Origin: Bacteroidales bacterium | Lineage (GTDB): Bacteria > Bacteroidota > Bacteroidia > Bacteroidales > F082 | Assembly (NCBI GenBank): GCA_015709215.1 | Contig: JACCQN010000015.1 | Coordinates: 1 to 64,000, forward strand | Length of the DNA: 64,000 bases | Direction: 5' to 3' | Shown: one piece after another, positions 46,274 through 55,238 of the stretch | Position numbering within the stretch: position 1 is the first letter of the stretch | Layout of the letters: every line of letters starts with the position of its first letter | Notes under the pieces: generated by a model | Told to the model about the DNA's origin: nothing | Databases searched by the model: none | Seen by the model: the letters and a program-made list of their open reading frames with translations, nothing else | Position numbers and translations under genes: made by a program

Positions 46274-48343
46274 ATGTACAAAACAATAACAAAAATCATC
46301 GTATCGGCTGCGATCTTGGCTTTGGCAACTGTTTCGCACGCTCAAACAGATACTTTAGTGCTGGAAGAAATTCTTATTTCGGCAAAGAGTCCGTTAAACC
46401 TCACACAAACAAAAATCGCAGGACGCACCATTCAGGTTGAGAATCCTCACGACGGCGGCGCAATGTTTATCAATCAGGCTGGTTTTGGGGTCGAAAAGCG
46501 CGGCAATTATGGCATGGAACCTGTTTTGAGAGGTTTTAAATACAGCCAGCTCAATGTGCTGATTGACGGAGGTGTGCACAGTACAAATGCTTGTCCAAAC
46601 CGCATGGATCCTACAATTGCGCAGGTAGCACCCGAAGAGATTGAAAAAATCGAAGTAATCAAAGGGCCTTTTAGCGTAAGGTATGGTGCTTCCTTGGGCG
46701 GTATCATCAATATTGTAAACCGTAAGCCTGATCGTTCAATAGATCAGCATGTTGCAGGAAGTGTGGAAGCTGGATACCAATCCAATGGCGGAAATTATTA
46801 CACCAATCTTTTTGTTCAAACCGTATTGAATAAGTTCGACTTCTCGCTCAATGCGGGCTATAAGGACTATGGCAATTACGAAAGCGGATCGGGGCAGGAG
46901 ATTGCTTCTTCCTTTTCGCGTTTTGGCTATGCCATGAAAATGGGCTATCAGTTTACGCAAAGCCAGCGGCTTCAGCTAACCTGGCGTCAAAGTATGGCCA
47001 AGGATGTGCTTTATGCCGGTCTTCCGATGGATGCCGATAAAGACAATAGCAGTATCCTTTCGCTGGATTATGCTTACACAAATATCAGTCCCTTGCTCAA
47101 ATCCTTTAAGATCAAAGCGTATGGAAGTTATGTAGATCATGAAATGAGTAATACGCTGAGGCCAGCATACAAAGCTGTGCATGCTGTTTCGCCTGTTACT
47201 GCTCAGGTATTTGGAGGAAGAACAGAGTTTGGTTTACAAACGGCTTCCAATAATTTGCTTTATGCAGGAATTGATTATAAACATATTGGCAAAGACGGAG
47301 GAAGAGATCGGCTGGTGTTTAAGAATACCTGTACCGGTCAGGAATTTGATCCGCCAAAGTATTTCTTTGATAAAACATGGCAGGATTCCAATCATGATGA
47401 TTTGGGATTATTCCTCGAAAATAAGAGGGATATCAATGAAAATCTGGTTTGGACGCTGGGTTTGCGATCTGATTATATAAGCTATAGTATCAATGATCCG
47501 GCAGCTGGATTTCTGGAGCAATACAACAATGAAATTCAACCCGACGATCGTTTTGATATTTCTGCTACGACTTCACTCACCTGGTTTTTGCCAAAAGGAT
47601 TTAACCTTTATTTTGCTGCAGCAAGAGCTACACGTTCACCAGAGCTTACTGAATTGTTTATCAATCATTTGAGTGTTGGAATGGATGCTTATGAATACAT
47701 TGGTAATCCTGATTTGAAATCGGAAGTGAATTATCAAATTGATGCTCGTGTAGAAAAGAATATCAAAGGATTAACGATTTTCACTGATGTTTTCTATTCT
47801 TATGTTCAGGATTATATCACAGCAGCTGTTGATACAACGATTCCAAGGATTTATAATGCATGTATGGATCCCAAATTTACCAAACAATTCAGAAATGCTG
47901 ATGAGGTTTTCCTCACAGGATTTGAAGCTGGATTCGATTGGAAATTTGCCGAAAACTGGCATTATAATCTTTCTGCCTCTTACACTTATGGGCAGAATGT
48001 TAGCTGGGATGAGCCTTTGGCAGAAATTACGCCTTTGACGTTTCAAACAGCACTAGGCTATCAGTCCGATCTGTTTAATGCTGAAATTCATGGACGCATT
48101 GTGGACGAGCAGGATAGGATAGCAGCTTCATTTAATGAATCAAGGACGCCTGGTTTTGTTGTTTTTGACTTTTATGCCGATTACACCGCTTTTGGTTCTC
48201 TTGAAGTAATGTTTAGTGTACGTAATATCTTCAATAAGAACTATGTGGAGCACTTGAGCCGTGCCTATAAAGCTATGGATATTCAAAGCTTGTATTTCGA
48301 ACCCGGAAGGAGTTTTAATATTGGTTTGAAATATTCTTTTTAG
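46274..48343 (+). CDS. nosA: TonB-dependent copper receptor, NosA/OprC-like
   Basis: A 689-residue outer-membrane receptor. After the signal peptide (ends near AQT) comes a plug domain with NMEPVLRGF-like RG motif and the sequence NACPNRMDP, giving Cys107 and Met111. His289 and Met291 follow in DHEMSN. OprC/NosA binds copper with a CxxxM pair in the plug and an HxM pair in a barrel loop, so both halves of that site are present. A TonB-receptor barrel with C-terminal Phe completes it. NosA imports copper for N2O reductase, which fits its place in the cluster. Confidence 0.88.
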   Translation: MYKTITKIIVSAAILALATVSHAQTDTLVLEEILISAKSPLNLTQTKIAGRTIQVENPHDGGAMFINQAGFGVEKRGNYGMEPVLRGFKYSQLNVLIDGGVHSTNACPNRMDPTIAQVAPEEIEKIEVIKGPFSVRYGASLGGIINIVNRKPDRSIDQHVAGSVEAGYQSNGGNYYTNLFVQTVLNKFDFSLNAGYKDYGNYESGSGQEIASSFSRFGYAMKMGYQFTQSQRLQLTWRQSMAKDVLYAGLPMDADKDNSSILSLDYAYTNISPLLKSFKIKAYGSYVDHEMSNTLRPAYKAVHAVSPVTAQVFGGRTEFGLQTASNNLLYAGIDYKHIGKDGGRDRLVFKNTCTGQEFDPPKYFFDKTWQDSNHDDLGLFLENKRDINENLVWTLGLRSDYISYSINDPAAGFLEQYNNEIQPDDRFDISATTSLTWFLPKGFNLYFAAARATRSPELTELFINHLSVGMDAYEYIGNPDLKSEVNYQIDARVEKNIKGLTIFTDVFYSYVQDYITAAVDTTIPRIYNACMDPKFTKQFRNADEVFLTGFEAGFDWKFAENWHYNLSASYTYGQNVSWDEPLAEITPLTFQTALGYQSDLFNAEIHGRIVDEQDRIAASFNESRTPGFVVFDFYADYTAFGSLEVMFSVRNIFNKNYVEHLSRAYKAMDIQSLYFEPGRSFNIGLKYSF

Positions 48344-48353
48344 GATGATAGTA

Positions 48354-48379
48354 GCCGGAGCAGATCAATCTGCTCCGGC
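48354..48379 (+). promoter_or_regulatory. Perfect hairpin between nosA and nosG
   Basis: GCCGGAGCAGA and TCTGCTCCGGC pair over 11 bases around TCAA, without a T tract. Likely an mRNA processing or stabilising element. Confidence 0.65.
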
Positions 48380-48411
48380 AATAAGCAATATAAAATGTAA
48401 ATACCAAAACC

Positions 48412-49227
48412 ATGGAAAAGGAAAAAAATAGCCTGAATCGTCGGGAGTTTTTCAAAGGTGGAATTGCTGCTGCCGGCACCTTGGCAGTAGTTGGAACAGC
48501 CACTTTTCTTCTCGATAAAAATGCTGCGCAGTCAATGCCGCGTGAAGATTTTCTGAGACCACCCGGAGCCATTTCCGAAGAGGACTTTTTGTATGGATGC
48601 ATCAAATGTGGCCTTTGTGTTCAAATTTGTCCGGTGCAAGCCATAAAACTTGCTGGTGCTGGCGAGGGTCTTGGGTTTGGTACACCTTATATTGCGCCGC
48701 GCGTTCAAGCTTGTGATTTTTCGTGTGATGCCCTGCAATGCGTTGAAACTTGCCCGACAGCCGTTCTTGATTTCAGACCCTTTAAGGAAGAAGGTGTTCG
48801 TGCTGTTGAAAAGGCTGCTGCAGAGCCAGGGGCTGATTTGTCAACGGTGAATCCTTTTGAAGTGCAAAAGGTGGCCATGAAAGAAGCTGTAAGGATGGGT
48901 AAGGCACATGTGAACAGAAATACATGTCTGGCGCACAAGGGAGAAGGTTTTAAGGGTAACCCGCGGGAAGATAATTTTGAGGGCGTACATCGGTCCCCCG
49001 GAAAAAATGAAGTGTCGGCAAGCCCTTTGAGAGATAGAATTTTCGATCGTGAGGTTTGTGATCTTTGTATTACGGAATGTCCGATAGGCGAAAAAGCCAT
49101 TATACAAAGACGCAGCAGGAGTGGGAAAAAACTTGTGCCGCATGTGCTTGACGGCTGCACAGGATGTGGTGTTTGCCAGATGGTTTGTCCTACCGCTGAA
49201 CCCAGTATTGTTGTTGAACCCTTCTAA
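48412..49227 (+). CDS. nosG: Ferredoxin-type protein NosG
   Basis: A 271-residue periplasmic iron-sulfur protein of the NapG/NosG type with a Tat-type signal (NRREFFKGG). Four 4Fe-4S clusters are indicated by CIKCGLCVQICP (near residue 63), CDFSCDALQCVETCP (near 103), CDLCITECP (near 219) and CTGCGVCQMVCP (near 248). With NosH it forms a quinol-linked electron pathway toward the periplasm in clade II nos systems, replacing NosR. The nosH gene follows after 11 bases. Confidence 0.93.
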   Translation: MEKEKNSLNRREFFKGGIAAAGTLAVVGTATFLLDKNAAQSMPREDFLRPPGAISEEDFLYGCIKCGLCVQICPVQAIKLAGAGEGLGFGTPYIAPRVQACDFSCDALQCVETCPTAVLDFRPFKEEGVRAVEKAAAEPGADLSTVNPFEVQKVAMKEAVRMGKAHVNRNTCLAHKGEGFKGNPREDNFEGVHRSPGKNEVSASPLRDRIFDREVCDLCITECPIGEKAIIQRRSRSGKKLVPHVLDGCTGCGVCQMVCPTAEPSIVVEPF

Positions 49228-49238
49228 TTCCTAAAGAC

Positions 49239-50186
49239 ATGGCATCTGATTATTTTTCCAACGCAAAGAAAAAAAGCCCGCTCACTCCCAAGGCAGTCGA
49301 GCAAATGCCACATAGTTTGGCAGGCTTGAGTTATAAAGAATGGCGCGACTCCAAAAAGAAAAACCATAAAATGCGTAATATTCGCTGGGCGTTTTTGCTT
49401 TTTATGAATCTGCTTTTTGTGGCGTCTTTCTATCTGGATCTGTCCGTTTTGGAGGGCTCATTAAGCGGTTCACGACTGATCGGCTTTTACCTGATGGATC
49501 CTTATAATGCCCTGCAACTGCTTGCAGTTTCATCTACAACAGGTTATTTGGCCATGCTCACCATGAATTTTTGGATTGGGCTTTTCACCATTCTCATCTT
49601 TTGGTTTATTTTGGGTGGTCGTTCTTTTTGTTCCTGGATGTGTCCTTATCATTTTTTAGCCGAATGGGCCGAAAAAGTTCATAACTATTTGGTTAAGAAG
49701 AAGAAAATCAAGGAAAGAACCTACCACATCGGCTTGCGCTTTGTCTTTTTAGTTGGCTTTTTGCTTTTGGCTGTATTGACAAAAAACCTGGTTTTTGAAA
49801 ACCTGAATGTAGTTGGAATTATTTCAAAAGCAATGATTTATGGCCCGAGTCTTTTGTTGCTTTGGGTGCTTGCCATTATCCTTTTCGAAGTTTTTGTGAG
49901 CCGCAGGTTTTGGTGTCGCTATGTGTGCCCGATTGGTGCTACGTACAGCATGGTTGGTAAACTTTCGCCTGTGGCAGTCAAATTTGAACATGATAAATGT
50001 GGGTATTGCCTTGAATGCCAGAAAGTATGTTTGGTTCCACACGAATTATGGTTTGTAAAACGGGGCGCAGCTACTCAGGATGTACATTTTGTTGGATCCG
50101 ATTGCACCCGATGTGGCTTGTGTGTGGATGTTTGCCCGGGAAATGCTTTAACCTATTCAGTAAGAGGAGCTTCTTCTCTTCTGTAA
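49239..50186 (+). CDS. nosH: Membrane ferredoxin protein NosH
   Basis: A 315-residue NapH/NosH-type quinol dehydrogenase component. Four transmembrane helices lie between residues 47 and 225, with the cytoplasmic CxxxCP motifs CSWMCP (near 131) and CRYVCP (near 227). Two 4Fe-4S motifs follow at the C-terminus: CGYCLECQKVCLVP and CTRCGLCVDVCP. It is expected to take electrons from menaquinol and pass them to NosG. An N-terminal cytoplasmic extension of about 45 residues precedes the first helix. Confidence 0.93.
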   Translation: MASDYFSNAKKKSPLTPKAVEQMPHSLAGLSYKEWRDSKKKNHKMRNIRWAFLLFMNLLFVASFYLDLSVLEGSLSGSRLIGFYLMDPYNALQLLAVSSTTGYLAMLTMNFWIGLFTILIFWFILGGRSFCSWMCPYHFLAEWAEKVHNYLVKKKKIKERTYHIGLRFVFLVGFLLLAVLTKNLVFENLNVVGIISKAMIYGPSLLLLWVLAIILFEVFVSRRFWCRYVCPIGATYSMVGKLSPVAVKFEHDKCGYCLECQKVCLVPHELWFVKRGAATQDVHFVGSDCTRCGLCVDVCPGNALTYSVRGASSLL

Positions 50187-50196
50187 ATAATTTTAA

Positions 50197-50868
50197 ATGA
50201 TGACTCAACAATTCAATAATCATATCATTCAAATTGAGAATCTCTCAAAAAGATTCAAGCGACAACAAGTTATTGATTCGCTGTCAGTCGATTTTTTAAG
50301 CGATCAGCGTATTGCGCTTATCGGGCAGAACGGAGCTGGGAAAACAACCTTAATTCGTTGTATTCTTGGGCAATATAATTTTGAAGGGAAGCTTGAAGTT
50401 TTAGGCCTTAATCCCAGAAAGGATCGCAGGGAAATTTTACAGCAGATTGGTTTTGTGCCTCAAACACCCCCTCCAATAAAACTGACTGTGAATGAGTTAA
50501 TGCATTTTTTTGAACGAATTACAAAAACAGATGCCTCAGCCTTTAAACGCATTAGCAGTCAGCTTGGATTGGAAATTGATCAAAACTTGCACAAGCCGTT
50601 TTACAAGCTTTCGGGCGGGATGAAACAAAAATTGCTGATAAGTTTTGCCTTGGGACGCAAAGTGAAAATTTTATTGCTCGATGAACCTTCTGCAAATCTT
50701 GATCCGCAAGCCCGTGAAATACTCTTTGCACAATTAAAAGATTACAGCAAGAACACCCTGATGATTCTGAGTAGTCACCGTATGGACGAAATAAAAGATC
50801 TCGTAAATCGTGTGATCGAAATGGACTTGGGAAAGATAGTTTTGGATAATTTATTAACAGAAAAATAA
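50197..50868 (+). CDS. nosF: ABC transporter ATPase NosF
   Basis: A 223-residue ATPase of the NosDFY transporter. Walker A is GQNGAGKTT near residue 47, the signature is KLSGGMKQK near 145, Walker B is ILLLDEPSANLD near 167, and the H-loop is SSHR near 198. It is shorter than typical NosF by lacking a long C-terminal extension. nosL and nosY follow at once, so the ATPase and permease genes are separated by nosL. Confidence 0.92.
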   Translation: MMTQQFNNHIIQIENLSKRFKRQQVIDSLSVDFLSDQRIALIGQNGAGKTTLIRCILGQYNFEGKLEVLGLNPRKDRREILQQIGFVPQTPPPIKLTVNELMHFFERITKTDASAFKRISSQLGLEIDQNLHKPFYKLSGGMKQKLLISFALGRKVKILLLDEPSANLDPQAREILFAQLKDYSKNTLMILSSHRMDEIKDLVNRVIEMDLGKIVLDNLLTEK

Positions 50869-50874
50869 GGAATT

Positions 50875-51345
50875 ATGAAAAAGATAATGTTTTTTATGGT
50901 AGCGGTTTTTGCCTTTTCGATGTGTGTTCGCAATGCAGATCAAAGTCCGCGCGAAATTAATTTCGATCGTGACATTTGTGTCAACTGCCTGATGGGATTG
51001 GCTGATGCCAAGTTTTCGGCTCAATCCATTAATATGCGCAATGAGGTTTTATGGTATGACGATTTGGGCTGTTTGATTGAATATATGGACAGCCCCGACT
51101 GGGAAAAATATGGTGGCGATGAAGCGGTTTCATATATTGCAGATGCCGAAACCGGCGAATGGATTAGGGTAGAAGAGGCCTGGTATTCCTATGGTGTTGC
51201 CACACCGATGGGCTATGGTTATGCAGCCCACAAGCAAAAATCTGATACTTCTTTCAATTTTGAGACTACGGCTCAGCGCATTCGCGATGGCATTAGTATG
51301 CGGGAGGATTTCTTGAAACAGAAAAAAATGCTTCATCACGAATAA
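50875..51345 (+). CDS. nosL: Copper chaperone lipoprotein NosL
   Basis: A 156-residue NosL-family Cu(I) chaperone for N2O reductase. Signal peptide with a lipobox-like FSMC near residue 17. The metal-binding region CVNCLMGLADAKFSAQ has Cys35, Cys38 and Met40. The family motif TPMGYGYAAH occurs near residue 109. It should deliver copper for the CuZ cluster at the membrane. Placed between nosF and nosY. Confidence 0.93.
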   Translation: MKKIMFFMVAVFAFSMCVRNADQSPREINFDRDICVNCLMGLADAKFSAQSINMRNEVLWYDDLGCLIEYMDSPDWEKYGGDEAVSYIADAETGEWIRVEEAWYSYGVATPMGYGYAAHKQKSDTSFNFETTAQRIRDGISMREDFLKQKKMLHHE

Positions 51346-51388
51346 TTGACAACAAACATTTTTTTTTGACAGCTAAAATTGGCTCATT

Positions 51389-52237
51389 ATGCAACGCAAT
51401 ATTTTTACACATTCCAGCCTCGTACAAATCATGAATGCTGATATCCGGCAAAACCTCCGCTCAAAGTGGTTTTGGACTTACAGCGTTCTTTTTGGTGGTT
51501 TTGTGGCGGTGATGTTTTCTACTGGGATTACTGAGTCTCAAATTATTGGATTTGTTGGGCTTAGCCGATTGATGGTGACTTTTATGCAGGTAAGTATGGT
51601 GATTTTGCCAATTTATGTGCTCATTACAACTGTTCGTTCGGTGGTAGGCGATCGCGAATCGAATGTAATGGAATACATGCTTTCGCTACCGGTTTCCTTT
51701 TCGGGATATTTTTGGGGAAAGTTCAGCGCAAAATTTCTGGTTACTTACATTCCGGTTTTTTTTGCTTTGCTTGGTGCTGCTGTTTGGGGAAGTATCACAC
51801 AGCTTGATGTGCCTTGGGATTTATTCATGCTTTATAGCGCTTTGCTGGCTGCAATGATATTTTGCTTTCTTGGGATCAGCATGTTTATTTCGGCTGTTTC
51901 GCATTCACAAGACTTAGCCATAAGTACTGCATTTATTTTATGGCTGCTGTTGGTCGCTTTTCTGGATCTTATCCTGATGGGTTTACTCTTGAAATTGCGT
52001 CTGGATGCCGCTACAGTGATCGGTTTTGGTATGCTTAACCCATTGCAGGTATTTCGAACAGCTGTTTTGGTTTTGTTTGATCCGGAGTTAACCGTCATGG
52101 GCGCTGCATCTTACTTTATTCTGGATACCGTGAGCAGGGGATGGTTTATAGTTTTTGCCATTTTCTATCCTATCGCTTTGGGCGGGTTGTTTGGTTGGTT
52201 TGGTAGTTACTTCTTCAAAACAAGAGATATCATTTGA
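51389..52237 (+). CDS. nosY: ABC transporter permease NosY
   Basis: A 282-residue inner-membrane permease with six predicted helices, of the NosY/ABC-2 type. The N-terminal MNADIRQNLRSKWFW amphipathic segment and the DRESNVMEYMLSLPVS segment after helix 2 are characteristic. It forms a transporter with NosF that works with periplasmic NosD in CuZ assembly. Its stop codon overlaps the next start by one base (TGATG). Confidence 0.9.
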   Translation: MQRNIFTHSSLVQIMNADIRQNLRSKWFWTYSVLFGGFVAVMFSTGITESQIIGFVGLSRLMVTFMQVSMVILPIYVLITTVRSVVGDRESNVMEYMLSLPVSFSGYFWGKFSAKFLVTYIPVFFALLGAAVWGSITQLDVPWDLFMLYSALLAAMIFCFLGISMFISAVSHSQDLAISTAFILWLLLVAFLDLILMGLLLKLRLDAATVIGFGMLNPLQVFRTAVLVLFDPELTVMGAASYFILDTVSRGWFIVFAIFYPIALGGLFGWFGSYFFKTRDII

Positions 52238-53166
52238 TGAAGCAGAGTGGAATTTTAGCAGTTTTGGGCATTGTTGTTTTTCTCACAGCTTGCAGCAGTC
52301 AGTCGCCTTACAATGCCCACCAGGATTTGTTTGCAGGAGTTGCTGATACCACTGAATTACTGCCTTTGCCAACTTCCACCACGCCAGATTACCGCATTAA
52401 CCTGATCAACGAGGAAGTTATGCTTCCTGCCGGTCAAAAGCGGCATAAGGGTATTGAGGCTGTTCCGCAGGATTTTGATGATTTTCGTTTCAATAATCTG
52501 GATGGTGTGCAATGGCAAAATGTTTCTGTAAAATATGGTGATTTCCGTGGTGTAAGTTTCAGGACCGCAATAGCTAATGGGAGTAATTTTTCGCATGCTG
52601 ATTTTCGCCTGGCAGATTTGAGATGGTCAGCTTTCAATCATACTATCATGCGAAATTGCAATTTTGCCCAGGCTGTACTTTTTCGCACTGCGATGAATGA
52701 AGCGCAGTTAGATTCTTCTGATTTCAGGGGATCGAATATGTTCGGCGTAAAAGGACATCGATCTTCGTTCAGGTATGCTGATTTTTCAAATGCTTTGATG
52801 AAGGAATCAGAATTGACAGATGCCGATTTCTCAAATAGCAAAGCCATTAAGGTGAAATTTATTATTACTGTGTTTGCGGGATCCCGATTCGATTCGGCTG
52901 ATTATAGTTACTCCGATTTTACGGGAGCAGGGCTGGAAGAATGCAGTTTTGTGCATTCACGGCTTCATGGTGTAAATTTTAAGGGTGCGCACTTGCAGGA
53001 GGCTAGCTTCGTGGGTGCTGATTTGAAAGATGCAGCATTTTTTGCAGCAGAACTGGTTGATACGGATTTTACAGATGCGATAAATATTCCGGAAGATTTG
53101 TTGCCGTTTATTGGGGAAGATGGAAAAGCTACAGGAGTTGTTTTTAGTGTAAATCCTGATGAATGA
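52237..53166 (+). CDS. Pentapeptide-repeat lipoprotein
   Basis: A 309-residue predicted lipoprotein (lipobox LTAC near residue 16). The ATG at 52237 is chosen over TTG at 52234. From about residue 80 to 285 it shows pentapeptide repeats of the A(D/N)LxX or (S/A)DFxx form, such as SHADFRLADLRWSAF and SFRYADFSNALMKES, which fold into a right-handed quadrilateral beta helix. It overlaps nosY by one base and the YceI gene by four, so it belongs to the nos transcript. Not a standard nos gene. Role unknown. Confidence 0.82.
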   Translation: MKQSGILAVLGIVVFLTACSSQSPYNAHQDLFAGVADTTELLPLPTSTTPDYRINLINEEVMLPAGQKRHKGIEAVPQDFDDFRFNNLDGVQWQNVSVKYGDFRGVSFRTAIANGSNFSHADFRLADLRWSAFNHTIMRNCNFAQAVLFRTAMNEAQLDSSDFRGSNMFGVKGHRSSFRYADFSNALMKESELTDADFSNSKAIKVKFIITVFAGSRFDSADYSYSDFTGAGLEECSFVHSRLHGVNFKGAHLQEASFVGADLKDAAFFAAELVDTDFTDAINIPEDLLPFIGEDGKATGVVFSVNPDE

Positions 53167-53816
53167 GAAAATTAAGGATTATAATAGGGTTGGTAGTGAT
53201 GCTGATGGATTTTTGCCTGACGCAAACTGTAAGTGGTCAAAAAAATAATGACACCTTATTATATAGAGTCGATGTGGATCAGAGCTTACTCAAATGGCGT
53301 GCAGATAACCACTGGGGAACCTTAAAATTTAAATCCGGAATAGTTGGCGTTGCAGAAGGGGAGCTTGCAAAGGCTGATTTTACAATGATCATGGATAGTG
53401 TAAGGAATTCCGATATTGATTACGATTTGATGCGAAGCGTTCTCGAAAATACCATTAAGTCTCAGGAACTGCTTCATGCAGGAAAATTTCCTTTCAGCTT
53501 TTTTGATTTGTGCTGCACCGAAAAACTTGCTTCTGATAGCCTTATGCTAAAAGGCGATCTTACACTCAAGGGTATTCCGGCTTGTATTAGTTTTAAGTCA
53601 TATGTAAAATGGGACGATCAAATATTTGAAGCACAAACAGATACTATTTCGATTGACAGAACTGACTGGGGTATTTTTGCGATGTCGAAAAATTATGGTG
53701 GAGGAGACGAGTCCTATATTGTAAGCGATACGATCTATGTGCAAGTTGAACTAAAAGCGAATCGCGTGCCAGAAGAACATCTTTTGGAGAGCAACAAAAA
53801 TAGCCTTGAGAAATAG
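53163..53816 (+). CDS. YceI family periplasmic protein
   Basis: A 217-residue secreted protein with a signal peptide ending near VSGQ, and a YceI-like lipocalin fold. Markers are DQSLLKWRADNHWGTLKFKSG at the start, the middle DLTLKGI segment, and DRTDWGIFAMSKN near the end, which is close to the family D R..FGI.Y..G pattern. YceI proteins bind isoprenoid lipids such as quinones. It overlaps the pentapeptide gene (ATGA) and ends the nos operon. A quinone-related role is inference. Confidence 0.85.
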   Translation: MRKLRIIIGLVVMLMDFCLTQTVSGQKNNDTLLYRVDVDQSLLKWRADNHWGTLKFKSGIVGVAEGELAKADFTMIMDSVRNSDIDYDLMRSVLENTIKSQELLHAGKFPFSFFDLCCTEKLASDSLMLKGDLTLKGIPACISFKSYVKWDDQIFEAQTDTISIDRTDWGIFAMSKNYGGGDESYIVSDTIYVQVELKANRVPEEHLLESNKNSLEK

Positions 53817-53888
53817 TAACAAATACTTAAAAAAAAATGCGATGCATAGAAAAGCTTAAATATTTTGGTAAGGAAATACTAAAATTCC

Positions 53889-53917
53889 TTGATCAAATCA
53901 ATTTTTTAATAAATTTG
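53889..53917 (+). promoter_or_regulatory. Promoter of the act operon
   Basis: TTG at 53889-53891 and TAAATTTG at 53910-53917 are 18 bases apart, a good -33/-7 pair. The leader to actA is about 80 bases. The operon thus need not depend on the nos promoter. Confidence 0.55.
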
Positions 53918-54003
53918 TCCAGCGTTAAAGTGAAAGCTTATCGCATGACCAAAATTACAACATAATTAACCGTTTTGATTCTACAACCATCAGGAAATCT
54001 ATT

Positions 54004-55212
54004 ATGACGCACTCAATCATTACCTTGCAGGGAAACCTTCAAAAAATGATGGTTCTAGGCTTATTGGGATTGTTATTATTGCCTTTTAATTTTATAAAAG
54101 CGCAAACCCCTGAAGCTTTAAAGAACTATCAACAATGTAAGGCCTGTCACAACCTCGAAGGCCCCGAATTATTAGGCCCAAATTTAACTGGCGTAACACA
54201 AAGAAGAGATACTGCCTGGCTGATTCGTTTTATTCGTAACAGTCAGGAGGTTATTGCTTCCGGAGATGAGTATGCTGTTGCTTTGTTCGAGAAGTATAAC
54301 AAAATTCCGATGCCACCGCACGATCTTACTGATGAGCAAATCATCGACATTCTTGCTCTGATAGAAAACGGTGGTCAGGTTGCTGATGAGTACCTGGCTC
54401 AGATGGAGGCTGAAGCGGACAAAGGTGCTACGGAAGATGCTGCCAGAGCTGCCGAACTTCGCGACAAAGAGCTTAAAATGGCTGAGCTCGAGCGGGATGC
54501 AAATCGTAATTTTGGTACTACCTTTATCATTACCTTGATAATTTTTCTTGTCACCCTGATAGATCTATTTGTAACTAAGGTGATAAAGGCAACTTTTGTT
54601 CACAAAACAGTGGTGCTTATTGCCTTGGTAATCATTGGTGAAGTGGTTTATAAGGAAGCTTCTGCGTTGGGTCGTCAGCATTATTACCAACCTGAGCAGC
54701 CCATTTGGTTTTCGCATGAGATACATGCCACCCAGAATAAAATTGATTGTCTCTACTGCCATTCCTCAGCTGAGGATAGCAAAAGTGCCGGAATTCCTTC
54801 GATAAATGTGTGTATGAACTGCCATAATCAGGTACGCGAAGGAAAAGTTACAGGCACAGCCGAAATCGACAAAATTCACGAAGCGTGGAATAGTGGCAAG
54901 CCCGTTGAATGGGTGCGCGTGCACAACCTGCCTGATCATGTGTATTTTAATCATGCTCAACATGTTAACTCAGGTAAGTTGGATTGTGCCGAATGCCATG
55001 GCGAAGTAGAAAAAATGGATGTCGTGATGCAAGTTGAAGACCTCAGTATGGGATGGTGCCTGGAATGTCACCGTACAACTGAAGTACAGTTTGCAAATAA
55101 CGAATTCTTTAAGTCGTATGAATTAATGCATGAGCAGTTCAAAAATGGTGAAGTCAAAAAAGTGACTGCCGATATGCTAGGTGGTGGCGATTGTATGAAA
55201 TGTCACTATTAA
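54004..55212 (+). CDS. actA: Alternative complex III subunit A, six-heme cytochrome
   Basis: A 402-residue multiheme cytochrome of ACIII. After a signal peptide comes a class I heme domain with CKACH (near residue 44). Then a charged coiled segment and two transmembrane helices (about 180-215) precede a cytochrome c3-like region with CLYCH, CMNCH, CAECH, CLECH and CMKCH. That makes six heme sites, one more than the five of the canonical ActA core, because of the fused N-terminal domain. First gene of the act operon. Confidence 0.92.
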   Translation: MTHSIITLQGNLQKMMVLGLLGLLLLPFNFIKAQTPEALKNYQQCKACHNLEGPELLGPNLTGVTQRRDTAWLIRFIRNSQEVIASGDEYAVALFEKYNKIPMPPHDLTDEQIIDILALIENGGQVADEYLAQMEAEADKGATEDAARAAELRDKELKMAELERDANRNFGTTFIITLIIFLVTLIDLFVTKVIKATFVHKTVVLIALVIIGEVVYKEASALGRQHYYQPEQPIWFSHEIHATQNKIDCLYCHSSAEDSKSAGIPSINVCMNCHNQVREGKVTGTAEIDKIHEAWNSGKPVEWVRVHNLPDHVYFNHAQHVNSGKLDCAECHGEVEKMDVVMQVEDLSMGWCLECHRTTEVQFANNEFFKSYELMHEQFKNGEVKKVTADMLGGGDCMKCHY

Positions 55213-55238
55213 TTCACTAACCTGATAAGAGATCCCAT

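Noticed and set aside
48705-49160. Minus-strand open frame of 151 codons
   Set aside because: It is antisense to nosG, whose four iron-sulfur motifs prove the plus frame.
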